Shown piece after piece: positions 47,865 through 60,200 of a stretch of DNA of 64,000 bases (its first letter is position 1; each line of letters starts with the position of its first letter). Origin of the DNA: Dryas octopetala. Its lineage: Eukaryota; Streptophyta; Magnoliopsida; Rosales; Rosaceae. Made by a program: the position numbers and the translations under genes. The stretch covers positions 12,073,271 to 12,137,270 of the forward strand of contig OY992834.1 of the NCBI GenBank assembly GCA_963921425.1, in the 5' to 3' direction. Under the pieces are notes generated by a model that made no database searches, was not told the origin of the DNA, and saw only the letters and a program-made list of their open reading frames with translations.

Positions 47865-49545
47865 GTCCCATTATTGCACTCGTGCGTGGCACTCGGTCTC
47901 TCCCCAGCCAAACACGCACATCTTTCAATCATTGGATACTCCACACTCACTAAATCCACGCGCCACACCAATAACACGCTACACGCGCCTGTCTCATGGT
48001 TCAAACTTCAAAGCAAGAGAGCTCATTTACTCAATCTTATAAGGTCTAACCATTACCATAGGGTCCATTACATCCCAATTTTCATATTGAAACCTAGTGG
48101 GGCCATGAAATTTTAAGCATGTTGATTTGAACATGAGGGGGTTGGTCGGCGATTATTGATCTTTCATTTACATTCACGTGAATAAATAGTTAAACTATGA
48201 GTTTAATGAATATGTGTGATATCTTTGAATTAGAGTTTTAATTTTTTTTATATATTATTTGGACCTAACACAATATATATAACTAAAATTTATAAATTTT
48301 TGATGCCCTTAACATCAAAATTAGAGTTTGAAGCTGTTAACTCACTTGCTTCTCTTTTGACCAAAAAATAAAAACTCACTTTGTTCTCCTAAAACGGCTC
48401 TATATAATCATAATATTTAATTTAAATTAAATAAAATAATTTGTACCACATTTCTTGTATGTTATATCGACCACATTTATAATATAAGTGAATCTATATT
48501 TTACATGTGTAAGTTTTATTTCTATTAGAAACATGGTATATAATAGTAGACTCATTAAAGTTCGGATTGTGTGGGAAGTTACCCTCTCACTTATAATTTG
48601 ATAAACATATTACACTTCTCTAACATCCCAACTTTTTCTTTAATATATTTCTTAAATATGGGGGCAAAATACTTGATAAAATATTAGAAATAAGTTAAAA
48701 CAAGGACAATGAAGAATATTTCAGAGTTTTTTCTCTTAATAAAAAAGAATTATATGAAATCCTTCCTCTTATATTGCCCTGCGAAGAAAAATTTATCGGT
48801 CTGCCAATGGTACGTAGTATATATACAATATTTATTATTTAAAATGAGTAATAATACTCATTTGAGTTGCTAGTTTTATTTTCCATGTAAAAACAACATA
48901 CTAAGTTACTAATTAATCAATCTAGGGATGTTAACTCAGTCGCAAACCTTTCAATCATGAACTCGCAGATTAACCAAATAATTTAAAATTCCAAATGTCA
49001 ATAATAATCATAGGACCGACATGTCATGGCATTGGCATTCTTAGCTATTATATTCGGGTTCATGTGCATAGTGAATCTATACCCTCTCTAACCTTATTTA
49101 AAATTTTAATTCGAATAATGCTGTATCCAAATAATATTGCTACTCAAATCATAAGAATACCACCATTATAGGATGGGGTGGTGGAAGAAATCAAGAATAT
49201 GCATTTTGAAAGTGGGACCCACGTGCTTGGACATAATTGCATGTCGGAGGTAATACCGTAATATTAATTAATCTACACAATTAAAAAAATATTTATTAAT
49301 CTAAGTACTTTTTTTTTTTGGCCAAATTAATCTAAGTACTTATGTAACATATATTATATATGATGTATCATGTGCACAATGTTGGTAGGTTCAACGTGGG
49401 GTCATGTGCCTAAACCTTAGCTTGTTTGGTCAGTTCAAAGATTTGTTCGCACGTACATGATCACTTGAAAATTGTTATTTTGGTCATTCAATAGATTATG
49501 TTAAATAGTTGAGATTAACTTACCTATACAGAAGGGGATATGTGG

Positions 49546-49548
<3 letters not shown>

Positions 49549-49613
<65 letters not shown>
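49549..49613. repeat. (AG)n microsatellite
   Basis: About 32 AG units upstream of the AATF gene. Confidence 0.95.
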
Positions 49614-49616
<3 letters not shown>

Positions 49617-49965
49617 CGTGGGGTCACATGTAAATGCATCAATCAAGTCGTGGGGATCCCCTTATGTTCAACTTTTGAACAATGTCATATTGAGCTTTAG
49701 GATGAAAAAAATGTCTCAACTTTTTTGATGCTGTGAATTGCATCAAATGGTGGTTAATTTCCAAATTTGTTTTGATAAATGTATAATTTTCAAATTTTGA
49801 TTTCCAAAGCTTTTATGCCCAAAACTTTGTTGTGTCAACTCTTTCTCTCTTACTAACATACCAATGATCTTCTTGCCCTCAATAAAATAGAGAGAATGCT
49901 GGATCGAACGAGACGGACCAGGGCTTGTTGGTGTCACAAGGAGTTGGACCTGAATGGAGGCTAAA

Positions 49966-50172
49966 TGGGCTTAGCCTTTTTTCTCTTGAGGCCGAAGCTA
50001 GGCCCATTTAATGTCCAAACCCAAATACTAGCCCATATCAGGCTTAAACCCCCATAAACCCTTACTTTGCTTCTCAGACATCGGACCAAAAACAAAGCTT
50101 CTCAGACTTCTCTGCATCTCAAGTCTCAACTCTCGCCGTCTTTCTTCTTTCACCTTCAAAAGGTTAGGGTTT
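49966..50172 (+). promoter_or_regulatory. Site II and telo-box elements of the AATF promoter
   Basis: TGGGCT at 49966-49971, GGCCCA at 50001-50006 and AGCCCA at 50030-50035 are three Site II motifs. TAGGGTTT at 50165-50172 is a telo-box (AAACCCTA in reverse), located just behind a donor-like site AAAAGGTTAGGG that suggests a 5'UTR intron ending at the CAG before 50371. This pair of motifs is typical of plant ribosome-biogenesis and translation genes, which fits the product. Confidence 0.6.
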
Positions 50173-50386
50173 CTTTCTCCCTCTCTACGCATTTATGTGG
50201 GCATCCTCTTGCTTTGTTTGGGCAGTTAATACCTGTTTGGTTCATGAGAAAATGTGGAGATGACACAAGGAAAATTCATTAATTTTGGAATCGAGGATTC
50301 CTAATTTTGAAAATTTTAAAATGAATTGAAGGAAGTTGTTGCATAAATTTTTGGGTGTTTGAACTTGCAGGGTCTCAGAAGTCAGA

Positions 50387-53300
50387 ATGGGGTTTCCTTC
50401 AGAGAAGCAGAGAAAGGCTGGTGACAGTGACAGTGAGTTTGAGGACGACGATGATTTAAACAGTGATGAGCTAAATGTTAGTTTAATTTTTAAATTTGTT
50501 ACTGTGTTTCGGTAATAATTCAATTTTGTTTTGTTGACTGTGTTGTTAATTGATGATTTGTAATGCAGGTGGAGCAAGAAGATGATGATTTTGAGGTTGA
50601 GCAGGACGAGGAGGAAGAAGAAGTTACAGGAGATGAAGAAGAAGAAGAAGAAGAAGAAGAAGAAGAAGAGGGGGGAGAAGAAAATGGTGATGGGCAAAAC
50701 AATAACAAAGATGCTGAGATGGAAGAACTTGAGAAAGAATACGAGAGTCTTCGTAATCAGGAGCAGTAAGACTTCTGTTTAACAATCTTCTTTTTCCTTT
50801 TAATTGGATTTGATTAATCAGAATTAATACATAGATTCTGTTGCTATGTGTGAGTTATATGCTAGTGTTGATTACATTGGTGTTTTGTCTCAAAGCTTCA
50901 AACGACGAGGATGTGTATTTTGTTTGTAGATTTTAATTTTACCCATATTAATCCTAAAATATTGCATAAACTTGCATTTTAGTTTATTTAGCACTAAAAA
51001 TATATAAATTTAGGAGATGACTAGCATTATATTTGGAGGTCAAGGTTGGGGGAATATCAGGAACAAGATGGGGACCTTTAATATTAGGGTGAATAAGTCA
51101 GTTACTAAATTCTATAGTCCATGACTGTAACTTTAGAAATTGAATACTGGGCCATTTTCATCTTAGCTCTAGGCTAAGTTTTGGTAACTTTTTAGTTTAG
51201 TTAATGTAAAAGCACGGACCAACATGAACATGTATACATAGTACATCCAAGTAAAACGAAGCTATGCTTTCCTGTGTGCTGGTGTGTAGTCATTTTCCTA
51301 TGTGTATGTAACTTTTTAGTTCGTGATAAAACAAAATAAAACATGTATATCAGCTGATGTATGGAGTTATTTTTATTCTTTTTCTTTCTTTCCATTCAGA
51401 GATATTTTAAAGAATCTAAAGCGTCATAAGGATGAAGATCTTCTTAAAGGTCAAGCAGTGAAGAGCCAAAAGGTGTGTTACTTGTAAATAATGGCTCTTA
51501 TAATATCTGCAAGATAGGTTTTATTTGTTCATTGTGAAATTATTGGTCCTTGTTTTAAACTTTTTTTTTTGGGTACTCTCACCATAAAGTTGACAAAATG
51601 ATTTATAGATTGTTGACTGTTGCGATCTCATTAATAATTCTCGTTGGAGTAGATTATTACCTGATTGATTTTCATTCTGTACCCTTGTCTCTATGCTGTT
51701 TTTTGATTTTAATAAATTTCTCTTGCCTTTCGCCTGAAGGCTCTCTGGGACAAAACTCTAGAGTTCAGATTCTTGCTTCAGAAAGTATTCTCAAGTTCAA
51801 ATAGATTACCACAGGTTTGTTTGCAGTTTTATTATTTTTCCTCGTTTTCCTAGCTCTCTGTCGTGTAAAATGGTCATACCTGAGAGGTTGTCTGCAGGAG
51901 CCAGTTAGGTCTTTATTCTGTGGTTCACATGAGGATGTCAATGTAGCATATTCGGATCTAGTTATCTCATCAAAGAAAACTTTGGATTCTCTAGTGGAAC
52001 TACAAGAGGTATGGCTGTTGTAGAAAATTATTATGTCTACTTGGTGTTCTGTCATATTACTACATTTACCACATCATTCTGCTTTTTTCGTTGCAGGCTT
52101 TACTTGAAAAGAACCCATCTATCACTCAAGCAACAGATAGTATGTACAAACTACTTTTATCATAATTTTGAATTTATTTTGCAATATAAATTTATCTTCT
52201 ATTGGTGTTGTGCATAAACTATCATTTCCTTCAATGATAAGCATTACTAATACATGAAGCTTTTGCTATGAATGTTGTGTTCTTTTTTCCCTGTTGAAGT
52301 TTTTAATAGCCATTTTGATCCTCGTAAAGAGTGTATATTTGAACCATACAGCTACAGTTATATCTTATCAAGTTGAATTTTTAGGAAATGCTTCAAGTTT
52401 CCTACCTTTTATGTGAGGGTTCCCAGAATTTGAGAACTTCCTCTGCAATAGTTATTTTCTATAATGGAGAATGTAAATGGTCAGATTATGTTTGTACAAA
52501 CTACTATGGGTGTCAATTGATTGAAATGGATTGGACTCAGGCCTTGCCTGAGCTCAGCGCGAAATGCAAACGATCAAGCTTGAGCTCACGCCAGCTCAAT
52601 TTTCGAACCTAAAGCTTGGCTGTGGATTGAGTTGGGGATAACTTTGGGTCTGCCCAATTGGAATAAAAGTTGTGCTGAGTTCTGATCAAGTTCTGGCCAG
52701 CTCAATAGGTGAAGGTTTATAACCCATTAGGTGTGAAATTCAGTCTGATCCAATAAGTCTGAAGATTTGCTTGTACTTAAACAAAAATTTTGACACTTCG
52801 ACTTGAACTACAAGCTTTAAGTAAGGAAACATTAATTTAACCATCCTCTCGGATAATATATGTATATGAGTTAAATCGGATTGGGCCTTGTTTGGGTTGA
52901 TCTGAGCCTGGACCAAGATTAGCCCGAATTTCAAATTCATCCTAAAAAGTCATCCTGAAATCCTCCCAGCTCAAACTGATAAGCTTAGCCCAAAAGTTCA
53001 AGCTTTAGGGGCGAGAAAATTTAATTTCATGTTCCTTTGCTGGTGCCTTTGGTCTAATTACAGTCCTAGTTTGTACTGCTTGGGTTTTTTTTAACTTCAT
53101 ACTGCATATGTACACTACATGCGTTGCTTGTCCTTATATAGTTTTTATTCTTAAGGTAAACCTGGACGATCTAAGCAGTCAGAATCATTTAAGAACATTG
53201 ATGTTGATGATGATGAGGATTGGTTACGGATTTCTCAGTTGCTTTTGAGGTACTCAGATCAGATTCTAGATACGCTCTTGTTGCATTGAACTCTATCTAT

Positions 53301-55709
53301 ACTTATGTAAAAGTAAATTTTGTTTTTTGGAATTCTATGTCAAATACTCGTGAGTTTGCTGATCCATTTAGAGGAGCAAGAAATTTCGAAAATTTTCCCG
53401 GTGTTGTGAATTTCTCTTAAATAGTAGATTCAAATACCTTATTCGTATTCATGATTATTGTTATTTGTTTCTTAGGTAGTGAATAGTTCATACCTAATCT
53501 TATTATGTTATGACGTTTCCTGTTAACCTGCTACAGATGATATGTATCAGAGGATTTGTATTTAAATTTGGTTGATCTTCTTAATAAATCCACCTATGGC
53601 ACTAAAGTGTATTTGTATGTTTGTAAAGGGGCTAGCAAAGGAACATGAAACACATTTCTATATCATTTTTGTTGTTAAAAATTGACAATAATGTTTACCC
53701 TGATGTTAGTACACTCATGGGCAGTATTACCAGCATAGCTTCTATATTTGTATTCATGCTCCAATAACCTCCCTTGCATGCTTTATGGCAATTTGTTCTA
53801 CTTTGTGGTATTCAACATTTTATTACTCTGTGCATTAAAAATCTTTTAATGCAATTAATTCCATATTGTAATCAGTCCATATGGGTAACTTCATCTAACT
53901 AAGACCTTTCATGTTGTATCTTGTAGAATAGCTACTTTTAGAAACAAATCAATAGACAAATGGCAGAGGAAGACACAGGTGACGACAGGTGCTGCTGCTA
54001 TTAAAAGCAGACTGCAAGCTTTTAATCAGGTTTGGCCCTTTGCTTGAACTTGTAATCATGCCCTGCCCTTTGAGTGAGCTTGTAATTCTTTGCCAGATGT
54101 TCAATAGGGTCATTTTTTCTTTTCCAATTGCAGAATATTAGTGAACAAGTTGCTGCTTATATGAGAGATCCAAGCAGAATGGTTAGGCAGATGCAGATGA
54201 GGAGATCAGCAGTTGGTGTATTTGGGACTGTAAGATTTTAAATCTTCCCTTAAATTGAAAAATGAAATTATTGAAAATCTCACTGTTCCCAAGGTTGCAT
54301 GTTCACATGCTCAGACAGACTTGTACTTCATTTATAACAAGATAATAAATAAGTTTTTATTGATTTTCTTGTACTTCAATTTTCTTTGCTTGATGAGTGT
54401 GCTCCTTAACCTTTGACTTTGACCACTATACAATTTTGAATTATGCCATCTTTGCGTGACGGTTGTGAGTTTTTCTATACCCATCGTGCCTCATGCGTCA
54501 TTACTCATTAGATTCAATTTACTTTATTTTCCACTTAAGATGTGAAGCCTTTGAGTTTTGTTTTTGTAATATGTTACTAATAACGTGCCATTAGATATAA
54601 TGTTGCACATCAGTGTTTAGTTTTTCTTTATAGGTCAAATGTTTGAAGAAATTATAAATTGAGATGTTTCTCTTAAAATGTTTAGATACAATGTTGTGTG
54701 AGAGGGAGAGTGAAATAAGACCGCACTTCCTCTTTGATGTGTTATGAAAGTTTTGTTTCTATTTGCACAAATCGATTAATTTGATTCCTTTACTCTTATA
54801 GGAAGCACAATCTGATGCTGGTGCACAAGCAGATGGTGATCCTGAACTTTTGGATGACTCTGAGTTTTACCAGCAATTACTGAAAGAATTTTTTGAGACG
54901 ATTGACCCAACATCCTCTGGTAAAACTTGTGTGGTATCTTGTACTGTGTACATGATTGTTTCACACACTTATACCCAATCTGTTAGCATACCCATAGTTC
55001 AAAAACATCAATTGCAAATTGAATTGCGTTACCAAATTATGACATATGATTCCATCTTTGCAAGTCGTATATTTGGGCATGGTGGTTAATTTGCTGCTTT
55101 GGAATCCTCTAACCAACTTCAATCAACTTAATTACAATGGCAGTTTCATTTATAGATATCTATATGTGTAGTGGTGGAAGTTAGTGTCCTTTAGAATTTC
55201 ATTTATTGTTTCCACTATAGTGGGCTTGGACTATTCGATTCTTAAACTCTTTTATTCAAGTTTCTATAACTTTCGAAATGGAATGCACTAGGGTAGTTGT
55301 AATTAACAATCATTACCTATATATATATTGTCAGCATATTACTCAACGACTTTGATTTGAATTATTTGATTATCCAGAGTCGGCCTTTTATTCTCTGAAG
55401 AAGTTGCATACTAAGAAGAGGAAGATTGTTGATAGACGAGCCTCAAAGAGTCGCAAGATAAGGTATCAGTAGATTCTTCGCCTCATATGAAATTGCTTTG
55501 ATTTTGTTTTGGAATGTTGGAGCATCTGTTGTGTATATATTAGCCATTAATATTGAAAGCTAGTGCACTAATTATGGTTTTGCAGGTATAATGTTCATGA
55601 GAAGATCATAAATTTCATGGCTCCAGAGCCTATGGTTCTTCCTCCTATGGTTCCTGACCTCAATGATTTGTTTGGGCTGAAGACTGCAAAACCAGCCTCT
55701 GTAGTGTAG
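50387..55709 (+). CDS. AATF/Bfr2 ribosome-biogenesis factor
   Basis: Nucleolar protein of the AATF (Che-1/Traube/yeast Bfr2) family, which takes part in early processing of the small ribosomal subunit. Twelve coding exons: 50387-50476, 50569-50765, 51400-51472, 51740-51814, 51898-52008, 52097-52139, 53156-53249, 53927-54029, 54134-54229, 54802-54919, 55378-55462, 55586-55709, giving 402 residues. The N terminus is acidic (SDSEFEDDDDLNSDELN, then a run of about 12 glutamates). The AATF leucine-zipper-type region follows (EELEKEYESLRNQEQDILKNLKRHKDEDLLKGQAVKSQKALWDKTLEFRFLLQK). The C-terminal TRAUB domain contains DPELLDDSEFYQQLLKEFFE, a basic nucleolar-type patch KKLHTKKRKIVDRRASKSRKIRY, and the end VHEKIINFMAP...LNDLFGLK. 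The ATG at 50387 begins MGFPSEKQRKA and lies 17 bases after a 3' splice site at 50370. All joins keep frame. Intron 6 is enlarged by a degraded repeat. Confidence 0.93.
52508..53060. mobile_element. Degraded insertion in AATF intron 6
   Basis: A block starting GGGTGTCAATTG, with repeated GAGCTC/AGCTCA and GGCCTTG patches, differs in composition from the rest of the 1-kb intron. The GGGTGTCAA start is common at ends of plant DNA transposon derivatives, but I see no clean second terminus or duplication. Confidence 0.35.
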
Positions 55710-56098
55710 TAGTAGTTATGCAAGGCTGAGCCAGCTGTATAGTCCTTAGATGATCCCAGGTTCTACAATATTGTAACCAAAATTCACTTGTTTGTTTGTT
55801 TGTTGTTATTTAATTGATTTGATTTGATATATTTAATATCATATATAGATGCTCTGTTAAGATATATATTTCTGTAATCCATACAAATTTTTGCAATGTG
55901 AGCCATTCATGTCCTTGACTTTGTTAGTTTGTACTGTATACGTAGCTAAAATTAAGTTCCTACCTTACAATATGTATAAGGTAAACTAAATCCCCATACC
56001 TCCCTTCTTGGATGGGGAATGCAACAAGAACAGTTTCCTAAGTTAAAGCATGCACAATCTTGGATCAATAGAAACTGAATAATATAAATACAACAAAT
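55710..56098. other. Convergent 3' flanks
   Basis: 3' UTRs of the AATF gene (+) and the TIR-NBS-LRR gene (-). AT-rich, nothing else recognised. Confidence 0.6.
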
Positions 56099-57240
56099 TC
56101 ATGTAGGGGTTATGAAGTACTGCTGCTTCTTTTGCTGAGAGAAATAGAGAATGAATAGAGAAAGACACAGAAAGATGCCAACGACCGTGATGAGCACCTT
56201 CCAACCTATAACACCACACTTATTGCTGCCGGCTCTTGTTGCTGCAAGCGTAGCATCATCCTGTACTTGCTCTTCTTCTTTGTCTAAAAAACAAACAAAA
56301 AACAAAAAATTCCAAAAACTTAGAGGAAATGTTTTGAAACCAATGTGGTTCGATATATATGAAGTGTTTCATGGAGTATCAACTATCAACCACTTAGATC
56401 AGAAAAATAAACTTTTATCAACGGTGTAATTGTTTGCTTTTTCTTATGAAAAAAGTTGCAGTAAAATCGAATGCGTCGCTAAAAGGCACACCTGTATTTT
56501 CATCAGAGTCATCCCTAATGAGGTTATTGAACCAAGTCGACCGACGAAAATCAGTATTTGGCAATGTCCAGCAGAGGAAGTTTATGGCCTCATATATTGA
56601 CAAATCTGCACGAATCAAAAATTGATAACAAGGATCCTTGATGTTGTACTGTTTGGTACTCGTGATATTCTCTTCTTGCTCGTGATGCACAACCTGGATA
56701 CCCCACTCCTTTGGCTGAAGCGCATGTTTCATAATTACTGAAACAAGCACTTCATCTCCACCTTCCAATTGATTTTCCAAGTTCCAATGGCTTAACCACA
56801 TCATGTCTTCTCCTTCATCTGGAACACCATAGGATGTTGGGCCATACTTCCACTTCACATCCTTGCTCTTGTTTTTAACTTTAAACATTATAGGATGTTC
56901 CAGCCACAGCCAAGAATCACTGTCAGACTTTGCATAGACCACGAAGATGTTCAAGCCTCGAATTCTGCGATTAGGCACAATAAAAGATATGGAGGACTCT
57001 CTACTTTTATAGCTGAACCGACTTGGAACCGCATTTCCAGGAAGAAATGTGCTGAATATACCATGTTCATACAGTCCCTATATATATAATATATGCCATG
57101 CAAATCATAATATTAGTCAAGTACTCTGTCATATGATAAGAGAGAGAGAAGCCCTTGGGGTTAGCCCAAGTAGTAAGGGTGGGTGTTGTACCTAAGAGTT
57201 ATGATTAAGTTAGGTTCAAGGTTCGACTTCCTCTGATATA

Positions 57241-57282
<42 letters not shown>

Positions 57283-60200
57283 GTACATGTACCTGCACAG
57301 GTCGTCTCTGTTCAGAATAATAATGCACACAAGAGTCCATCCGAATGGTTGGCATGGATTCCAAGTTGCACAAGCCCAAGAGCTTGATCATTTCTACATC
57401 AACTCTTTCAATGGGTACTAACTTGCAGTGGTGCCCATACTCAACTAGGTTGCGGTTGCCCCAAAATAAGGTTGAGTTAATTGATTCACACAATATTGAT
57501 TGAAATGTTAGTTTTTCTAATGACGTGCAACCAGCCACATTCAATTCGTGTACTTCTTGTAGCCCTACAAGGGACTTGAGCCTCGTACAGTTGAAAAAAG
57601 AGAGTTTCTCGAGCCTCTTTATACCGTTGATGAAATTTGGTAGGTGACAAATTGGATTATTACTTAGATTTAATCTTCGCAATGAGGAGAAGTTACCAAA
57701 ATCCCCAGAAAAAGCATCATCTAAAAGATTGCACCCATTAAGACTCAAAGACACCAAAGAGCATGGTAAAGAAGTCCAGAAAATACATAAACTTCTTCTT
57801 GGCCATGACTTTACCTCCCTACTGGTACTGAGTAATTGATTTACGGGAATTCCGTCTGTTTCAAACACTTTCAGAGATTCCAAGTTCCTCATCCTTTCCA
57901 TTGGAAACTCATTAAGATTTGAGCAACCGGATATAATAAGTGTTCCAAGTGATTTTAGCAAAAACATGTTTTTTGGAAGCATCCTAATACGTTTGCAATT
58001 TTCCATATTCAAGTAAACAAGCCTCGCCAGTTTTCCAATAGATTCATGGACATCAATCAAGCTTGCACAGTTTACAAGAATCAATTTTTCTAGATTGGAG
58101 CAAAGGGAGAAGTCAGGGGTTTCAGTAAGGCCATGAGAATGGCTAAGATCAAGGATCTTCAATGATGGAAGACACTGTGGAAAGAAAATAAAGAAAGAAA
58201 CAACTTGAGGACATAATTATTTTAGATGTTCACTTAGTTATCATATTAAAACCTTAGGAAAAAAAAGAAAAGAAAAGGATAAGGATAAGTGTAGAGTGAC
58301 ATACTTTTGTTCCCTTCCAGACTTGCTTCAAGCTGCTACAGTGCATTTCAAGAACAACCAGGCTCTCCAAAGAAAAATCAATGGGTATAGAATCCAAAGG
58401 AAATTCAAACCAACACAACCATCTTAATCCCGTAGGAAATTCTTTAAAACATCCATTGAGTTGGACATAACTAAGATGTAGTAATCTTAATTTGTGCATC
58501 CTTGCAAATGCATTGGTTTCAAAGACGATCGCATCTGAATTTATTGAAGAAGTGTCTGCAAGGTGCATATGCATATTCAAGACAAGACCTTCAATTGTTT
58601 GCGTACCCTAAAAAAAAGAAAGAGATCGAAAACATTTGAATGAATTAGTTGCATAAATGGAAACGCACACACACACACACACACATATATGCATAGAAAG
58701 TATGTTTCTTACATTCTTTTCTCTTAGTACTTTGAAAGAATCCTTATGATGCCATAATATGCTTCGTTTTCCAAGTTCCTTTGATTCTAGGCGGACAATT
58801 TCTCTTCCCATGTCACGAATCATGTCATGCATATGCACCTTGTCTTTTCCATCAATTGTCACTAAACACCTATCAATGAGATTTTGAATACCAACAATTG
58901 TGTAGAAATCACATCCATTTAGTATACTAACGATGTAATCTTTGTCCCTTTCAATAAAAAAACAGGCAATGTGGAGAAATAATCTTTGGTCATGATCATC
59001 TTGTAGAGAGTCATAGCTTATCCTTAGTTTATTCATGATTTCACTATTTGGAATAACTTCTAATTTCTCCAATGCACTTTTCCATACATCTATATTTTCC
59101 CCCAGTAGAGAAGAACCCAAAATTTGAAGAGCTAATGGAAGTCCTCCGCTATGGTGCACTACCTTTTCTGAAAGTTCCACGTAATCTTGAATGGGACGGT
59201 CTTGTCCAAAAGCATGCAAACTGAAGAGTTCTAAGGATTCATTATAATCCAAACTTTCAACATGATGTACCTTAGTAACTTGGTGAGCCTTTGACAACCT
59301 TACACGCCTAGTTGTTATGATAATTTTACTTCCTGGATAAAACCAATCTCGCATTCTAAGTAGTGCATCTAATTGGTCCATATTATCCACATCATCGAGA
59401 ACAAGAAGAACCCTTTTACAACTTACAACATCTTGAATCTTAGTTATCCCCTCAATAACATTGTGTATATTCACTTTTCTACCATTCAAGATATCAGAAA
59501 GAAGTTGTGTTTGTATTTGAACTAACCCATTGGGTTGTTTTGAAATTTCTCTAATATTTGCAAGGAAACTGCTTACTTCAAATCTCCTCAAGTTTGAATC
59601 ATAGACAAATTTTGCAATAGTTGTCTTCCCTATTCCGGGCATCCCATAAATTGCGAGTACACCAACATCTGTTGATCCATCTTGTAACCATAAATTAATA
59701 CTTTTAGCTCGAGAATTGATTCCGATCATTTTGGGGTCAATTCTTAAGGGTGTACGACTTAATTTGCCTCCAATCACTTTAACAATCTTTTTTATGAACT
59801 TTGACTCGTAACTGAAAAATTGCAATCAAAATGAAAAATAAATATTCAAACATACGTCACTTAATGTAATTGCAATATAAAGTCAATAAGATGAAAGAAT
59901 TATAATTTAGGTTCGAACTTCGAACAATGGGAATATGGGATGAATGCTGAAAGTTAAAACCATGCTGACACGAAAGAAAGAACAATAGCACAGGATCTAT
60001 ACAAATTTAACCAAGTAGTGCACTACACTGTTTGTATATGAGATCAAGAAATGACTAGCTAGCTAGGGATCCCCTCAAACGATGACTAAGTTCATCACTT
60101 ACAAGTTACAACTATATCTTGCTTTTTGTAAAGATATCCATTTGGACTTATTTTGATGTGACCTATTAGACATCATGAATTTTAAACTAATTTCTTTTTT

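Larger units (their letters stand above)
47568..49950. other. Gene-free region before the AATF gene
   Basis: Contains a G-box cluster in an unusually GC-rich island (47800-48010), then AT-rich sequence and a long AG microsatellite. No frame with family features. Confidence 0.55.

Noticed and set aside
47806-48116. Overlapping 78- and 101-codon open frames
   Set aside because: Located in the G-box island; no family resemblance and the two frames overlap each other, as expected in GC-rich non-coding DNA.
50242-50769. Minus-strand Ser- and Phe-rich open frames opposite the AATF gene
   Set aside because: They are the antisense reading of the GAA repeat exon.
57151-57240. Possible tRNA gene
   Set aside because: A- and B-box-like blocks are present, but the sequence does not fold into a cloverleaf with an anticodon; a SINE explains it better.
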